From a virus, in IMG/VR virus record IMGVR_UViG_3300017781_000025, positions 1 to 42,565 of that record: a stretch of 42,565 nt of DNA; one strand, 5' to 3'. Both the position numbers and the translations under genes were made by a program. Under the pieces are notes generated by a model. It made no database searches. It was not told the DNA's origin and saw only the letters and a program-made list of their open reading frames with translations. Numbering within the stretch: the stretch's first letter is position 1; every line of letters begins with the position of its first letter. Below, one piece after another: positions 21,002 to 29,470 of the stretch.

Positions 21002-21591
21002 GCAGCTGGAACCCATCCTCCGCCGAAAGAGACGTACAAACCGCTTGGCGGATCGACTCTGTACCCAAAACTTCCTGAGGGAGGTACTGCGGGGAAAGCA
21101 CCACTAATCAGAGCAATACCTACACCCGAAGCAAGGACAGACCCAAGAGACCCTGAGGCAATTGGAGTTCCTAAAGCTCCAGAAGCGGTTATCGATCCAA
21201 ACGATCCAGAAGCTACTAAAGCACTGTTAGCAAAAATCGCTCCTGAAGCGATAGATACCGTGGCAGTCCCTGCAACGTCAGCAAAAGCAGCACCGATCTT
21301 TATAAATGTAGATCCGTCCCACACTCTTAGAAAGTTATTAGTCCCATCTTCAAGCCAGAGCTCCCCTACAGAATTACCAGTCTCACCAGCGGCAGAACTA
21401 TTAGGGGCAGCACTACCGTAATGAACCCCAGTGACCTTGCGAATATCACCTAAAGAATCTTTGAAATAAAGACCATTTTCGGCAGCAGCAAAGTTTATAG
21501 CTAGTTCACCTGCTTGGACCGTCGTAACTAAAGGACGGTCGGAAGCATTACCAGAACGTTTGGATAAGAGGGTAACCGGTGTGGTAGTCAT
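20998..21591 (-). CDS. Short Ser-Gly-rich tail fibre protein
   Basis: This 197-residue protein has an N-terminal domain typical of cyanophage fibres: TVQAGELAINFAAAENGLYF, then GDIRKVTGVHYGSAAPNSSA and GELWLEDGTNNFLRVWDGST. It is followed by six to nine ASG/ISG-containing segments about 8-12 residues apart (IASGAIF, VASGSFG, TASGALG, IASGSLG, LASGVGI) and an end of SGLYVSFGGGWVPAA. A GGAGG site precedes the ATG. It is likely a short fibre or fibre-tip protein. It shares the ASG theme, but not the 14-residue period, of the large fibres. Confidence 0.7.
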   Translation of the reverse strand: MTTTPVTLLSKRSGNASDRPLVTTVQAGELAINFAAAENGLYFKDSLGDIRKVTGVHYGSAAPNSSAAGETGNSVGELWLEDGTNNFLRVWDGSTFIKIGAAFADVAGTATVSIASGAIFANSALVASGSFGSITASGALGTPIASGSLGSVLASGVGIALISGAFPAVPPSGSFGYRVDPPSGLYVSFGGGWVPAA

Positions 21592-21592
21592 A

Positions 21593-23161
21593 TTAGTATG
21601 TACCTCCGTTCACGATAGGGCTGAATAAAGGAGGCAGTGGAGAGCCGTTCAAATACTGTCCTCCATCATAAATAATTGTTCCGCTAACACCACTAGGCGA
21701 ACCGTTTTGATATATACCACCATCAAAAATTGGTCGCGCTTCTGGAGGAACAGGCTGTAAAGGGTTAAATTCGTCGATGTCGAACATCACGAATCCACTT
21801 GGCACTAGAGGGATTGAAACCCCAGATGCGAGAGTGTCAAAGTTAAGGACTTTGACCATCGTCGGGTTCATGTCCGAATAAAGCACATGATTCGGAACGT
21901 CTGACCTAGCTGGTGAATAAGATTCCCACCAGTTCAAGCTTTCAGCTGTTTGAAGAAACTGAGTCTGTTTTTCCAAGGTACGTTGAAAGTACTCTCTGTA
22001 CCTTCCGTCCATAGGTTCGTCAGTAGGCTGAGCTAGAAAGGATTTGAGATATGAATAATTCCCAAATCGGTTTTGCATATCCCACCACGAGGCATAAATA
22101 TGTTTACAGAATCTCGGCTGAAAGAATAAAAGATTTGGATCTGAGTAGGACGACTGCTTGCTGTCCGTTCCTTGAGGTGCTCCTAAAAGAACCTTGGTGT
22201 AAATAAAACCAAAATCTCTAACAAATCCAGGTAGGTCTCTTGTGTTTGTTGGCCTTTCACCAGAAAATGTTTCGGTACCTGCGTCGTAAGTACCAGGTTT
22301 TAAATCTTGTGTCCCCGTGTAAGGGTATGTCTTTTTCTGAGCGTACTTGTAAAGATTGAAATCCTCTCTTGCAAGATAGTCCGGGCAGTTACACCCAAAT
22401 CTCATCGCACTCGATAAGAACTCACCTACTATCGGATTCGACGCTGCTGGTGCTGCAAACGATTCATCTTTTATGGTCGTGAAACTTCGCTCTGCGTCTA
22501 CCGAGAGAAACAGAGTATCTAAGTTTGCTGCACCGGTAGGTACCTGAGGACCTCCAGCTTTAGTACCAACTGCAAGAACCGTGTAATTGTTATATGTCGT
22601 TTTTGGAGTACCGTCAGCTCTAAATCGATCCGATACAAGTTCCCCAGTCATATCAGACACAGGTGGACCAAAGTTACTACTTAACTCAACACCAATAATT
22701 TTGTTAAGGATGTCAAAGTTAAAAACGCTCTTTACAGATAAACCTAAGTCAAGAAGGTTGATACTATCGCGTGGTTTTATAACTACCATCCGCATACCCA
22801 TGTCTTGTTGAGTAGACGGGTACATGTACATCAAACCAGGAATCTCTGTGCCACCAGACCCTGATTGTCCGTTCATTGCATAACGAAATGTATAGTTCAA
22901 GCCAACCAAAGCTTGATTCGTATACATAAACAGTTCGTATCCTCTCCTCCACCGCGTCCACATAGACGCGTAGTTGTAATCAAAAAGGATACTGAAATCT
23001 TTTAAATTTTGTTCCGGTCTAAATTTTTGATCCCACGGCATTGGCCTGTCTAAGGATCGTTTGGTATTAGCTCCTTTTACTGCCCCAAAGTCAAACCGAG
23101 AACTCTTGGGTGCGAAGTTATCCCACCCAAAAAAATCAGAACCCTTGCGACGTTTGCTCAC
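21593..23161 (-). CDS. Virion protein with SWIM-like zinc motif
   Basis: This is a 522-residue protein with a GTG start. C257-x-C259 (GCNCPDY) and C352-x-H354 (FCKHIYA) form the CxCx(n)CxH set of a SWIM zinc motif, with n of about 92, longer than the usual spacing. The rest is rich in Tyr, Phe and Arg, with MWTRWRRGYELFMYTNQALV. The last 60 residues repeat GGIYQNGSPSG, GGQYLNGSP and NGGTY. It lies between fibre and head-tail genes, so it is probably part of the particle, perhaps at the neck or baseplate. No family was named with certainty. Confidence 0.5.
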   Translation of the reverse strand: MSKRRKGSDFFGWDNFAPKSSRFDFGAVKGANTKRSLDRPMPWDQKFRPEQNLKDFSILFDYNYASMWTRWRRGYELFMYTNQALVGLNYTFRYAMNGQSGSGGTEIPGLMYMYPSTQQDMGMRMVVIKPRDSINLLDLGLSVKSVFNFDILNKIIGVELSSNFGPPVSDMTGELVSDRFRADGTPKTTYNNYTVLAVGTKAGGPQVPTGAANLDTLFLSVDAERSFTTIKDESFAAPAASNPIVGEFLSSAMRFGCNCPDYLAREDFNLYKYAQKKTYPYTGTQDLKPGTYDAGTETFSGERPTNTRDLPGFVRDFGFIYTKVLLGAPQGTDSKQSSYSDPNLLFFQPRFCKHIYASWWDMQNRFGNYSYLKSFLAQPTDEPMDGRYREYFQRTLEKQTQFLQTAESLNWWESYSPARSDVPNHVLYSDMNPTMVKVLNFDTLASGVSIPLVPSGFVMFDIDEFNPLQPVPPEARPIFDGGIYQNGSPSGVSGTIIYDGGQYLNGSPLPPLFSPIVNGGTY

Positions 23162-23164
23162 AGA

Positions 23165-23719
23165 TCAATAGAAACCACCCTGCGCCCAGATGGAAATACC
23201 AGAAGGACTCAGACCACCTGAAACCGCGACGACAGAATCACCTAGATACCCAACTCCAAGAACGTATCCTTTTTCAAGATACAAAGCTTCAGAACCGCCT
23301 AGCTCGATTGGGCGAACTAAAGCTGTATCTCCCACCTGAGGTGTAGGAGCGATAGTTTTTGGCAGCTCCACTCGTTGAATTAAACCTTCAGTGCTTCCTG
23401 AAAGACCAACAGTAAATTTGTTAATCAGAATTGAAGCAGCAGTTGAGGGTGCAGCTTGGTTCGGTGCGTAAATGTAGATGCCAAAAGCAGCCGCACGCAC
23501 ACCACCGTTATCTGGGTAACTTTCGTTTGAAACAACGAAGATATCTTCAACGATTGCCGCATCCTCAGAGGGGATATCGCCAACTCGTACCAGCTGCACT
23601 AAATTTGCAAACTGAGTATTTACAGGATCAACAGTTGGTGTTGCACTGGTGATTTTTGCGCCCCTTAAAAAGGGACGATCGACCATCATTGGTTGCTTGT
23701 TAGTCGAGGTCGATGCCAC
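23165..23719 (-). CDS. Virion protein, beta-rich, function unknown
   Basis: This 184-residue protein begins MASTSTNKQPMMVDRPFLRG and has alternating beta segments (IFVVSNESYPDNGGVRAAAF, then IYIYAPNQAAPSTAASILIN) and ends with SGISIWAQGGFY. It is three bases from the SWIM-motif protein and clearly in the same operon. It has no membrane segment. A neck, tail or decoration role is likely from position, but no family was recognised. Confidence 0.45.
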   Translation of the reverse strand: MASTSTNKQPMMVDRPFLRGAKITSATPTVDPVNTQFANLVQLVRVGDIPSEDAAIVEDIFVVSNESYPDNGGVRAAAFGIYIYAPNQAAPSTAASILINKFTVGLSGSTEGLIQRVELPKTIAPTPQVGDTALVRPIELGGSEALYLEKGYVLGVGYLGDSVVAVSGGLSPSGISIWAQGGFY

Positions 23720-23788
23720 TGTTTAACTCCTACTAGGTACCAGTTTAAGTCAAGAATACTGCAGATAACTGCTTACGCAGTGGTCTAC

Positions 23789-25318
23789 TTACTGTCGGAT
23801 CAGATTAAAAAGCCTTCCAACCGCTTCGTTAGATCCAGCCATACGTGCGCCAGGAACAGTTTCTTGTAAGAAAGTTTCTGTGCGTTGTAGTTGCGGACGA
23901 ACGATTGGGCGAGAAGCATCAATAATTTCATTATTTTGCTGAGCTCGAGCAGCGCCTTCAAGCGTTCCGCCCATCATCTCAGCTTGCACGTTGTCAGCAG
24001 CAGCGTTTGCTTGACCCAAAGCATTAGCGACATTGTCGTCACCGAGTGAACTACCAACAGTCTCAGTAGTAATTTGCTCGGAAGTTTGCTCACTCAGCAT
24101 GGGGTTAGGACGCTCTCCTTGTCCACGCATCATTAGTTCGTAAGCAAGGGTGGGATTGCTTTGCACAAACTCCATGATGTTCTCAGGAGTCATCTGAGGT
24201 GACTCCTCAGCTACGGCTTCTTTCATGTTTTCTTTAAACTCTCCACCCTGCATGGACTCGACAAAACGACGGCGGTCAGCGTAGTAATCACCGATATTTT
24301 TGTAGGTAGAAGGATCTCTAGGTGCTGCAGCTTTGACCCTTTCAGTAGCTTCAGCGCCAGAACTTTGCACTGCTTGTAAAACGTCGCTGATTAAACCATC
24401 GATGGCAGCAGCCTCTTCACCCATTGGCTGACGGGCAACAAATTCTTCAATTTCTTGAGCTTGGCTAGAGGGCTCAACAATTTGACGAGGTGCAGCAGAT
24501 TCAATCTGAGCTGCAATTCGATCTTGAAGAGAAGTCCCTACTGGAGCTTGCTCTTGACCATCACCCATCATCATGCCACCGGCACCGCCAGCAATTCCTA
24601 AAGCACCAGCAAGGATCGCATTCCGAATGTCTGCTTTGCTGAGATCAGTAGTGGTGATTCCACGTGGGCGCATTTGCTCATCAAAAATATTCATTTGACC
24701 TTCTGCAACTTGTGAAGGCTGACTACGGCGTCCGGCTTCCATAATGTCCATCACATCACGATCGGCATCTGCTTGGAAAGAGCCGCGAACTAAATCGCGA
24801 TCAGCAGGTGATGAACTTTTACCGCTGTAATACTGACCTCCCATACCCTTTCCAGTGTTTGGGTTGACGGCACCAGTCGGATTTCGAAGATCCAGATTCA
24901 TCTGGCGCAGTGCTTCAAACCTTTCCAGTTCGGGAGGAAGATTTTGAGCAGGACCTTGAGGAATTCTTCCAGCTTCTGCAGTCGGTGGCCTTGTAGAAAA
25001 ACTTGGACCTCGAGTGAGTCCTTCCAAAGAAGGATTACCGGAGGGGATCCCAGGCTCGGGACGGCGTGTCATTCCACCTCCAAATTCTGGTTTCACAGAA
25101 CGGCGAGGTAAAACTGGAAGTTCTCGCATTCCAGCTCCGTAAGAACCAGTTTGCTGCATAACGTCTTGAACAGCACTCCTTGGAGGAGCTACTTGCTCCA
25201 AGATCTGACGAGCACCTTTATTTCCTAAAAACTGCTGCAGACCTTCCAAAAAAACTTGAGCATTAGACGCACCTGTAGTTACGGCATTTGCTAATCCTTT
25301 AGCTCTAGAAGATGACAC
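23789..25318 (-). CDS. Ala/Gln/Glu-rich virion-region protein
   Basis: This is a 509-residue protein with a GTG start. It is low in complexity: Pro/Gly/Arg-rich for about 180 residues, then a short Gly/Ala-rich hydrophobic stretch (ILAGALGIAGGAGGMMMGDG, about residues 235-254), then acidic helices rich in Ala, Gln and Glu. Such proteins can be internal virion or ejection proteins or assembly scaffolds. The hydrophobic stretch could cross a membrane. No family was recognised. Confidence 0.45.
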   Translation of the reverse strand: MSSSRAKGLANAVTTGASNAQVFLEGLQQFLGNKGARQILEQVAPPRSAVQDVMQQTGSYGAGMRELPVLPRRSVKPEFGGGMTRRPEPGIPSGNPSLEGLTRGPSFSTRPPTAEAGRIPQGPAQNLPPELERFEALRQMNLDLRNPTGAVNPNTGKGMGGQYYSGKSSSPADRDLVRGSFQADADRDVMDIMEAGRRSQPSQVAEGQMNIFDEQMRPRGITTTDLSKADIRNAILAGALGIAGGAGGMMMGDGQEQAPVGTSLQDRIAAQIESAAPRQIVEPSSQAQEIEEFVARQPMGEEAAAIDGLISDVLQAVQSSGAEATERVKAAAPRDPSTYKNIGDYYADRRRFVESMQGGEFKENMKEAVAEESPQMTPENIMEFVQSNPTLAYELMMRGQGERPNPMLSEQTSEQITTETVGSSLGDDNVANALGQANAAADNVQAEMMGGTLEGAARAQQNNEIIDASRPIVRPQLQRTETFLQETVPGARMAGSNEAVGRLFNLIRQ

Positions 25319-25347
25319 GTCAGAACTTTATATTTGATACTTACACA

Positions 25348-25968
25348 TTAGCGCCAATTTGCTTGGAAATATAACCGGTCAGATCGTGATACGTCAGGAG
25401 GTCCAGGAATTGCTTGGATAAACTCACCACCTGATCTTTCAAAACGGTAGCGAGAAGCTACGGGGTCTCTGTAGTTAGGAACGTAAAGCATTTGAGCGAG
25501 TCGATCACACTCATACATATAGTTCTCACGCCAAATTCTTGCGGTCTCGCGTTTGTCTTGAATATTGATTGAACGACTGACGTCTCCAAGAATAGTTTCT
25601 TGTCTACTAGTCGCTCTACCGTCCGCTAGTTCAGTAAATCGTTCAGCTTCTTCACAACGCTCAATTTGCTGAACAATTTTATCGTTATAAAATTCACTAG
25701 GAATACTGTTGCACGCTTCAATAAGCCTTGCATAATCTCCTGCTGGAACAGTAGCTATGTTGTATGCAAGATGGTACGCAGTACGACTGAAATTATAATC
25801 GTCTAATTTATAGCCAAATACCTGAGCAGGGTTGCGGGTGATTTGGTTTATTGCCGCATAAACAATCTCACGCTTAGTGGCGTCAGTTGTGTTGGCGTTA
25901 AAGGTTACTCCTTGTTGAGCTAGATAACTCTGAATCTGCTCTAATTCGTTTTGAGTTAACTGAGCCAC
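25348..25968 (-). CDS. Head-tail-region protein, function unknown
   Basis: This 206-residue protein begins MAQLTQNELEQIQSYLAQQG, is acidic and largely helical (NFSRTAYHLAYNIATVPAGD), and has a C-terminal DRLYFQANWR. No known family is visible. Its place between the HhH protein and the Ala/Gln-rich protein in the head-tail module suggests a connector or neck role. This is inference from order only. Confidence 0.4.
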   Translation of the reverse strand: MAQLTQNELEQIQSYLAQQGVTFNANTTDATKREIVYAAINQITRNPAQVFGYKLDDYNFSRTAYHLAYNIATVPAGDYARLIEACNSIPSEFYNDKIVQQIERCEEAERFTELADGRATSRQETILGDVSRSINIQDKRETARIWRENYMYECDRLAQMLYVPNYRDPVASRYRFERSGGEFIQAIPGPPDVSRSDRLYFQANWR

Positions 25969-25988
25969 GATTTACCTGACATATGCTT

Positions 25989-26438
25989 TTATTCTACGTA
26001 AACTTCTCCGGTCGAAAAAACTTCGTCCCAGTCGATTCTTTTTACTGTTTTAAGTTGTTCAAGCTTTGTAAATCGCTCACCGGGCAAACCTTGCTTTAAT
26101 TCAATAATTTCTTTAGCTGTTTTGATACCTACTCCCGGAAGAACCTGTGTCAGCCCTTCTGCAGTCAACGTATTTAGGTTGACACGGTTATCCGTAGGCA
26201 CCTGAGGTTTTACGACGATTGGGTCCTTAGTTTTAGAAATGCTGCGTCGTCCACGGCGATTTCTGGAGCCAGTGTCGGTTGTTTCAGACTTTGTATCGAT
26301 TGACTCTTCGATCTGGTCCTTATGAGCAAAAAATACTTTTCCGCTTGTATCCGAACGGACCATGTAGTATTCGCCGTCATCATGAATTGATAAAACGGTA
26401 ACCTTGATCCCGCTTGGAGCAAAAAATTTGGTAGACAT
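25989..26438 (-). CDS. Helix-hairpin-helix DNA-binding protein
   Basis: This is a 149-residue protein from the ATG at 26438; a GTG at 26447 would add three residues. The N-terminal part looks like a small SH3-like barrel (SGIKVTVLSIHDDGEYYMVR). The C-terminal part has VNLNTLTAEGLTQVLPGVGI and KTAKEIIELKQGLPGERFTK, the ComEA-type helix-hairpin-helix with the LPGVGxKTA hairpin, which binds DNA without sequence preference. It is a likely DNA-handling protein packed among virion genes. A virion-linked role in DNA ejection is possible. Confidence 0.65.
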   Translation of the reverse strand: MSTKFFAPSGIKVTVLSIHDDGEYYMVRSDTSGKVFFAHKDQIEESIDTKSETTDTGSRNRRGRRSISKTKDPIVVKPQVPTDNRVNLNTLTAEGLTQVLPGVGIKTAKEIIELKQGLPGERFTKLEQLKTVKRIDWDEVFSTGEVYVE

Positions 26439-26504
26439 GGCAGTCACTATACGAGCAGTAGCTTAAACCAGTATCGATTAAAATAGTGCCATCGGGCAAA
26501 AACT

Positions 26505-26978
26505 ATGTCACCACTTAAAAGATTAGCAGGCGAGTTTGTTAAGAAAATAGCGTCTAACTACGACACTCCACTTAAAAAACTTGCTGGTGCAGCAGACGCA
26601 CAGGCTATTGGTTTTGAACTTAACTCACCTGAACCTGATCCAGTGCAAAGGTTCAAGAACGCAGCGATTGTGGGAGGTGGTGGTATTGCAGCATCACTTG
26701 TTACAGGTGGAGCTGATTTAATTCCGTTTGCAGTCGAGCTATATAACGAAACGGCTAAACAAAACGATTGGCCCCGAGGACCTAGAGAAGTTCAAGATGC
26801 TTTAGATTCTGCTCCGTTGTTTAATGTCGAAAACTATCTTCGTTTAGCGGCTTACGGTGGAAACCACCCTGAAACTAAGCAGATATTTACCGACGCTATG
26901 GAAGCTCAGGGAAGAGTTCAAGCAAGAATCCCTAGAGCTGGTGGCTTAATGATTCCTATGAGTTCTTCTGGTTTCTAA
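26505..26978 (+). CDS. Hypothetical protein with hydrophobic centre
   Basis: This 157-residue protein has a basic, helical N-terminus (MSPLKRLAGEFVKKIASNYD). It has a Gly/Ala-rich segment (AAIVGGGGIAASLVTGGADL, about residues 53-72) that could insert in a membrane, then a charged C-terminus. No family was recognised. It is a lone plus-strand gene in the head module, divergent from the HhH gene and overlapping the next convergent gene by four bases, which suggests a later insertion. Confidence 0.45.
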   Translation: MSPLKRLAGEFVKKIASNYDTPLKKLAGAADAQAIGFELNSPEPDPVQRFKNAAIVGGGGIAASLVTGGADLIPFAVELYNETAKQNDWPRGPREVQDALDSAPLFNVENYLRLAAYGGNHPETKQIFTDAMEAQGRVQARIPRAGGLMIPMSSSGF

Positions 26979-27265
26979 AAGTCTGAACCCGAGCTTCCTG
27001 AATCCCACTTAATATCGTATTCCTTCTCCATTACCGTGGAGAGCTGCTTTAGCTTGCCTAGTCTTTTCTCCCAGGTATCTCCAGTTTCCGAACCCTTTTC
27101 AGGGTTAATGCACTCCGGTGAATTGACCGTGTTGCAAACTAAACCTGCCAAATCATCGTTCTTTCCTTTTTTGCCTGTTGCCCAGTAAAGCTGATCGTTT
27201 ATCCACTTAGCACCGCATTTCTCACACTGCCTGCACTTAATCATTTGATCTGTGAGATCAGACAT
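26975..27265 (-). CDS. Small zinc-ribbon protein
   Basis: This 96-residue protein has MIKCRQCEKCGAKWINDQLY near the start. It has Cys residues at about 11, 14 and 17 and again in LVCNTVNSPEC (about 44 and 52), so a zinc-ribbon-like fold is likely. The rest is acidic and Ser/Gly-rich. Cyanophages carry related 'QCEKCGAKW' proteins of unknown function. It lies beyond the terminator of the capsid genes, so it needs its own promoter or read-through. Confidence 0.55.
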   Translation of the reverse strand: MSDLTDQMIKCRQCEKCGAKWINDQLYWATGKKGKNDDLAGLVCNTVNSPECINPEKGSETGDTWEKRLGKLKQLSTVMEKEYDIKWDSGSSGSDF

Positions 27266-27336
27266 AGTGCTATTCGTTTGTTACTCATATTTTAGTTACG
27301 TAAATAATTTAGAAATAAATATATGTGGTTAAAGAC

Positions 27337-27369
27337 AAAAAAAAGACCCTTCCCGAAGGAAAGGTCTTT
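27337..27369 (-). terminator. Rho-independent terminator after capsid genes
   Basis: On the minus strand AAAGACC pairs with GGTCTTT around a CCTT/AAGG inner stem, followed directly by a run of eight T. It lies 22 bases after the stop of the second capsid-module gene, the expected place for ending the very abundant capsid transcript. Confidence 0.85.
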
Positions 27370-27390
27370 GGTCCTCGCTTGCTGAGTATA

Positions 27391-28257
27391 TCAGGAAGGA
27401 GAAGTGGAGGTGTACACCTGAGATTCGGTGAGGCCATCGGGTTGCAGAGCAACGTCCTGGCGCTCGGGTGGCTCATCAGGAATAATCCAGCAGACTTCGC
27501 AGATAGCGAGAGCCTTGTCATCACCAGCCAACTTGTTGACACCGGCACGGGGGTCATAGACACCTGAGCCTTGGTAAAGACCAGAAGCACTCTGATCATT
27601 AGTGGTGAACAATTTCCAAGTAGTCTCAGAACCCAAAGCAGCCCAGCTGCTGGAGTCGAAGATGTTCGTGGAAGCAACACTACCGTTAGCGATAGCGCTG
27701 TTAGCACCAGTAATGGTTGCACCGAACTGACCGGAGACGACAGTGCCGTCATCCTTAAGACCTTCGCCCACAGCGGGAACGAGGGTTAGTTCAGGAGTAG
27801 AATCAGATCCAGCAACGCCGCTGCTAACGATGTCGCCACCGCTAAGGCGCAGAGAAGCGCGATAAACGTAGGCTGTTGCAGGGACTTTAATGCCATCGGT
27901 AATGTCAGCCCGGACATCTTTGTGGAAGTCGGGTGAAGGAACGATAACGTTGGCGTTCAGGAAAGGCTGCTGAGAAGCGTTCTGACCTGAGCCATAAGGT
28001 TGCGCATAGTAGGCAAGCTGGTTGTTAGTGCCAAGAGCTTGGTAGCTCATGTCGACATAACCAACTGCCTGCTGTGCAATCCAGCCAGGCTGGAACACAA
28101 CACCGACAGGACCACCAACGGGCTGACCCGTCATGGTCGTGTCAACACCATTTGCATTCTGAGATGCAATGGATTTTACTTCGTGCCAGTAACGAAGAAC
28201 ATTCGTGTAGTTACCAGGATAAATCTTGGCAACGTGTAACTGATTAGCGTTAATCAC
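27391..28257 (-). CDS. Second capsid-module protein
   Basis: This is a 288-residue protein with a GTG start. It has a very strong ribosome site (GAGGAGG at about 28269-28275) that overlaps the capsid gene's stop. Its sequence has many small residues and Tyr/Gln-rich parts (GYVDMSYQALGTNNQLAYYA), with YVYRASLRLSGGDIVSSG in the middle and AICEVCWIIPDEPPE near the end. No family was recognised; a decoration or minor capsid protein is likely because it follows the major capsid gene and is ended by a strong terminator. Its DNA is more GC-rich than the fibre genes. Confidence 0.6.
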   Translation of the reverse strand: MINANQLHVAKIYPGNYTNVLRYWHEVKSIASQNANGVDTTMTGQPVGGPVGVVFQPGWIAQQAVGYVDMSYQALGTNNQLAYYAQPYGSGQNASQQPFLNANVIVPSPDFHKDVRADITDGIKVPATAYVYRASLRLSGGDIVSSGVAGSDSTPELTLVPAVGEGLKDDGTVVSGQFGATITGANSAIANGSVASTNIFDSSSWAALGSETTWKLFTTNDQSASGLYQGSGVYDPRAGVNKLAGDDKALAICEVCWIIPDEPPERQDVALQPDGLTESQVYTSTSPS

Positions 28258-28272
28258 TGTTTAATTTCCTCC

Positions 28273-29388
28273 TCAGGCGTCAAAGGAGTAAGCAATTGTG
28301 GCGAAATCAGCGTTCAGAAGTTCGAAACCTGCATAGAGGCTCCAAATCATCATGATGAAACGGCTGAAGTCGTCATTGTTGTTGAGAAGCACCTGAGCGT
28401 TGTTACCGCCGATGCCCACACCAACAGACTGAGGACCGAAGAACATGCCGATGGCAGCCTTGGTATCTGCAGTCGCACCTGCGATCGTTGCACTCTGGGT
28501 CTGGGAAGGCATGTTGGTGGATTCGAAGAATCGCACGCCTTCAAAGACGAAGCCAGTTGGCATGATCGGTTCGCCAGCCACAAACGTAGCTTGGCCGAAG
28601 CCCTGACCCATGTAGATGCTGGCGTTCGGCTGCATAGCCGACATCAGCGGGTTGATCTGTCCGTTACCTGGGTAACGAGCGACCTCACGGAAGTCAGAGT
28701 TCTGACGCAGGTGCATCAGGAATGTAGGATCGCAAACGCAGCGATAGAAACCGTCCTGGTAGGTCGGCGTGTTGCGCTTACGGAGGGACTTGACCACACG
28801 GAGGAGGTCGTCCTTGACGTCGAACTTAGCTTGTTCGGCGTTGGTGTAGGTAAGGGCACCAGTTGCTAGATCACCTGGGAAGTAATAACCACCCTGGGAA
28901 TCAGAACTTTGTCCCTTAGAAACAGCTTTAAGGAGTTCATTAATGAACACCCGATCGCGCCACCGACGATAGTCATCGAGCAGGGTCAGACTGCCGATTG
29001 ACTGATGGAAGGTGGTCAGGTTGCCTGTATCAAGCAGCAGTCGCTGCGCAGTGATAAGGGTTTCCCGAGCAATCTTGAAAGTAGAAGGCTGAGTTGGATC
29101 GTTAGGGTCCGCAGGTCCGGTGTACTCCTTAAGAGTCACCAGGACTTTGTCCTTGACGATGTTACGGCTGTTAGCAGTACCAATGGTCTGCTCTGCAGTA
29201 CGTTCCCGAGATTCCTTGGAGCCTGGGTTACCGAAGAAACGATAACGATCGAGCTGAACAGTCTGACCAGGCTGCTTAGAAAAATCATGAACGACCACCG
29301 GTTCGGCAGCCATTTCAACGATATAAGCAGGATGGGGACGATACAGTTCCGCACCAAGAATCTTGGGGAAATCATTATCGATAAACAT
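28273..29388 (-). CDS. Major capsid protein, N4-gp56-like
   Basis: This 371-residue protein is in the right place after portal and scaffold. It shows the N4-gp56 family order: FYRCVCDPTFLMHLRQNSDF, then GEPIMPTGFVFEGVRFFEST, with helical and arm-like parts before. These are the elements of an HK97-type fold (G-x-F-x-F-x-G-V-x-F-x-E-S-T). The N-terminus has FSKQPGQTVQLDRYRFFGNP. The codons are visibly more GC-rich than average here, as for a highly expressed protein. The stop overlaps the next gene's ribosome site. I am fairly sure of the role, less of the family. Confidence 0.7.
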   Translation of the reverse strand: MFIDNDFPKILGAELYRPHPAYIVEMAAEPVVVHDFSKQPGQTVQLDRYRFFGNPGSKESRERTAEQTIGTANSRNIVKDKVLVTLKEYTGPADPNDPTQPSTFKIARETLITAQRLLLDTGNLTTFHQSIGSLTLLDDYRRWRDRVFINELLKAVSKGQSSDSQGGYYFPGDLATGALTYTNAEQAKFDVKDDLLRVVKSLRKRNTPTYQDGFYRCVCDPTFLMHLRQNSDFREVARYPGNGQINPLMSAMQPNASIYMGQGFGQATFVAGEPIMPTGFVFEGVRFFESTNMPSQTQSATIAGATADTKAAIGMFFGPQSVGVGIGGNNAQVLLNNNDDFSRFIMMIWSLYAGFELLNADFATIAYSFDA

Positions 29389-29436
29389 CGATAAGTGTCC
29401 ACAAGAAACTACAAAATAATCTTAGCCTTTTATCAA

Positions 29437-29450
29437 CTATGTCTACATAG
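29437..29450. promoter_or_regulatory. Inverted repeat ahead of capsid gene
   Basis: CTATGT-CT-ACATAG is a 14-base inverted repeat in the 82-base gap upstream of the major capsid gene, about 50 bases from its ATG. It could be an operator or part of a promoter for the capsid transcript. No clear -35/-10 pair with normal spacing was found. Confidence 0.3.
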
Positions 29451-29470
29451 CTGACGTCTCGTTTTTAGCG

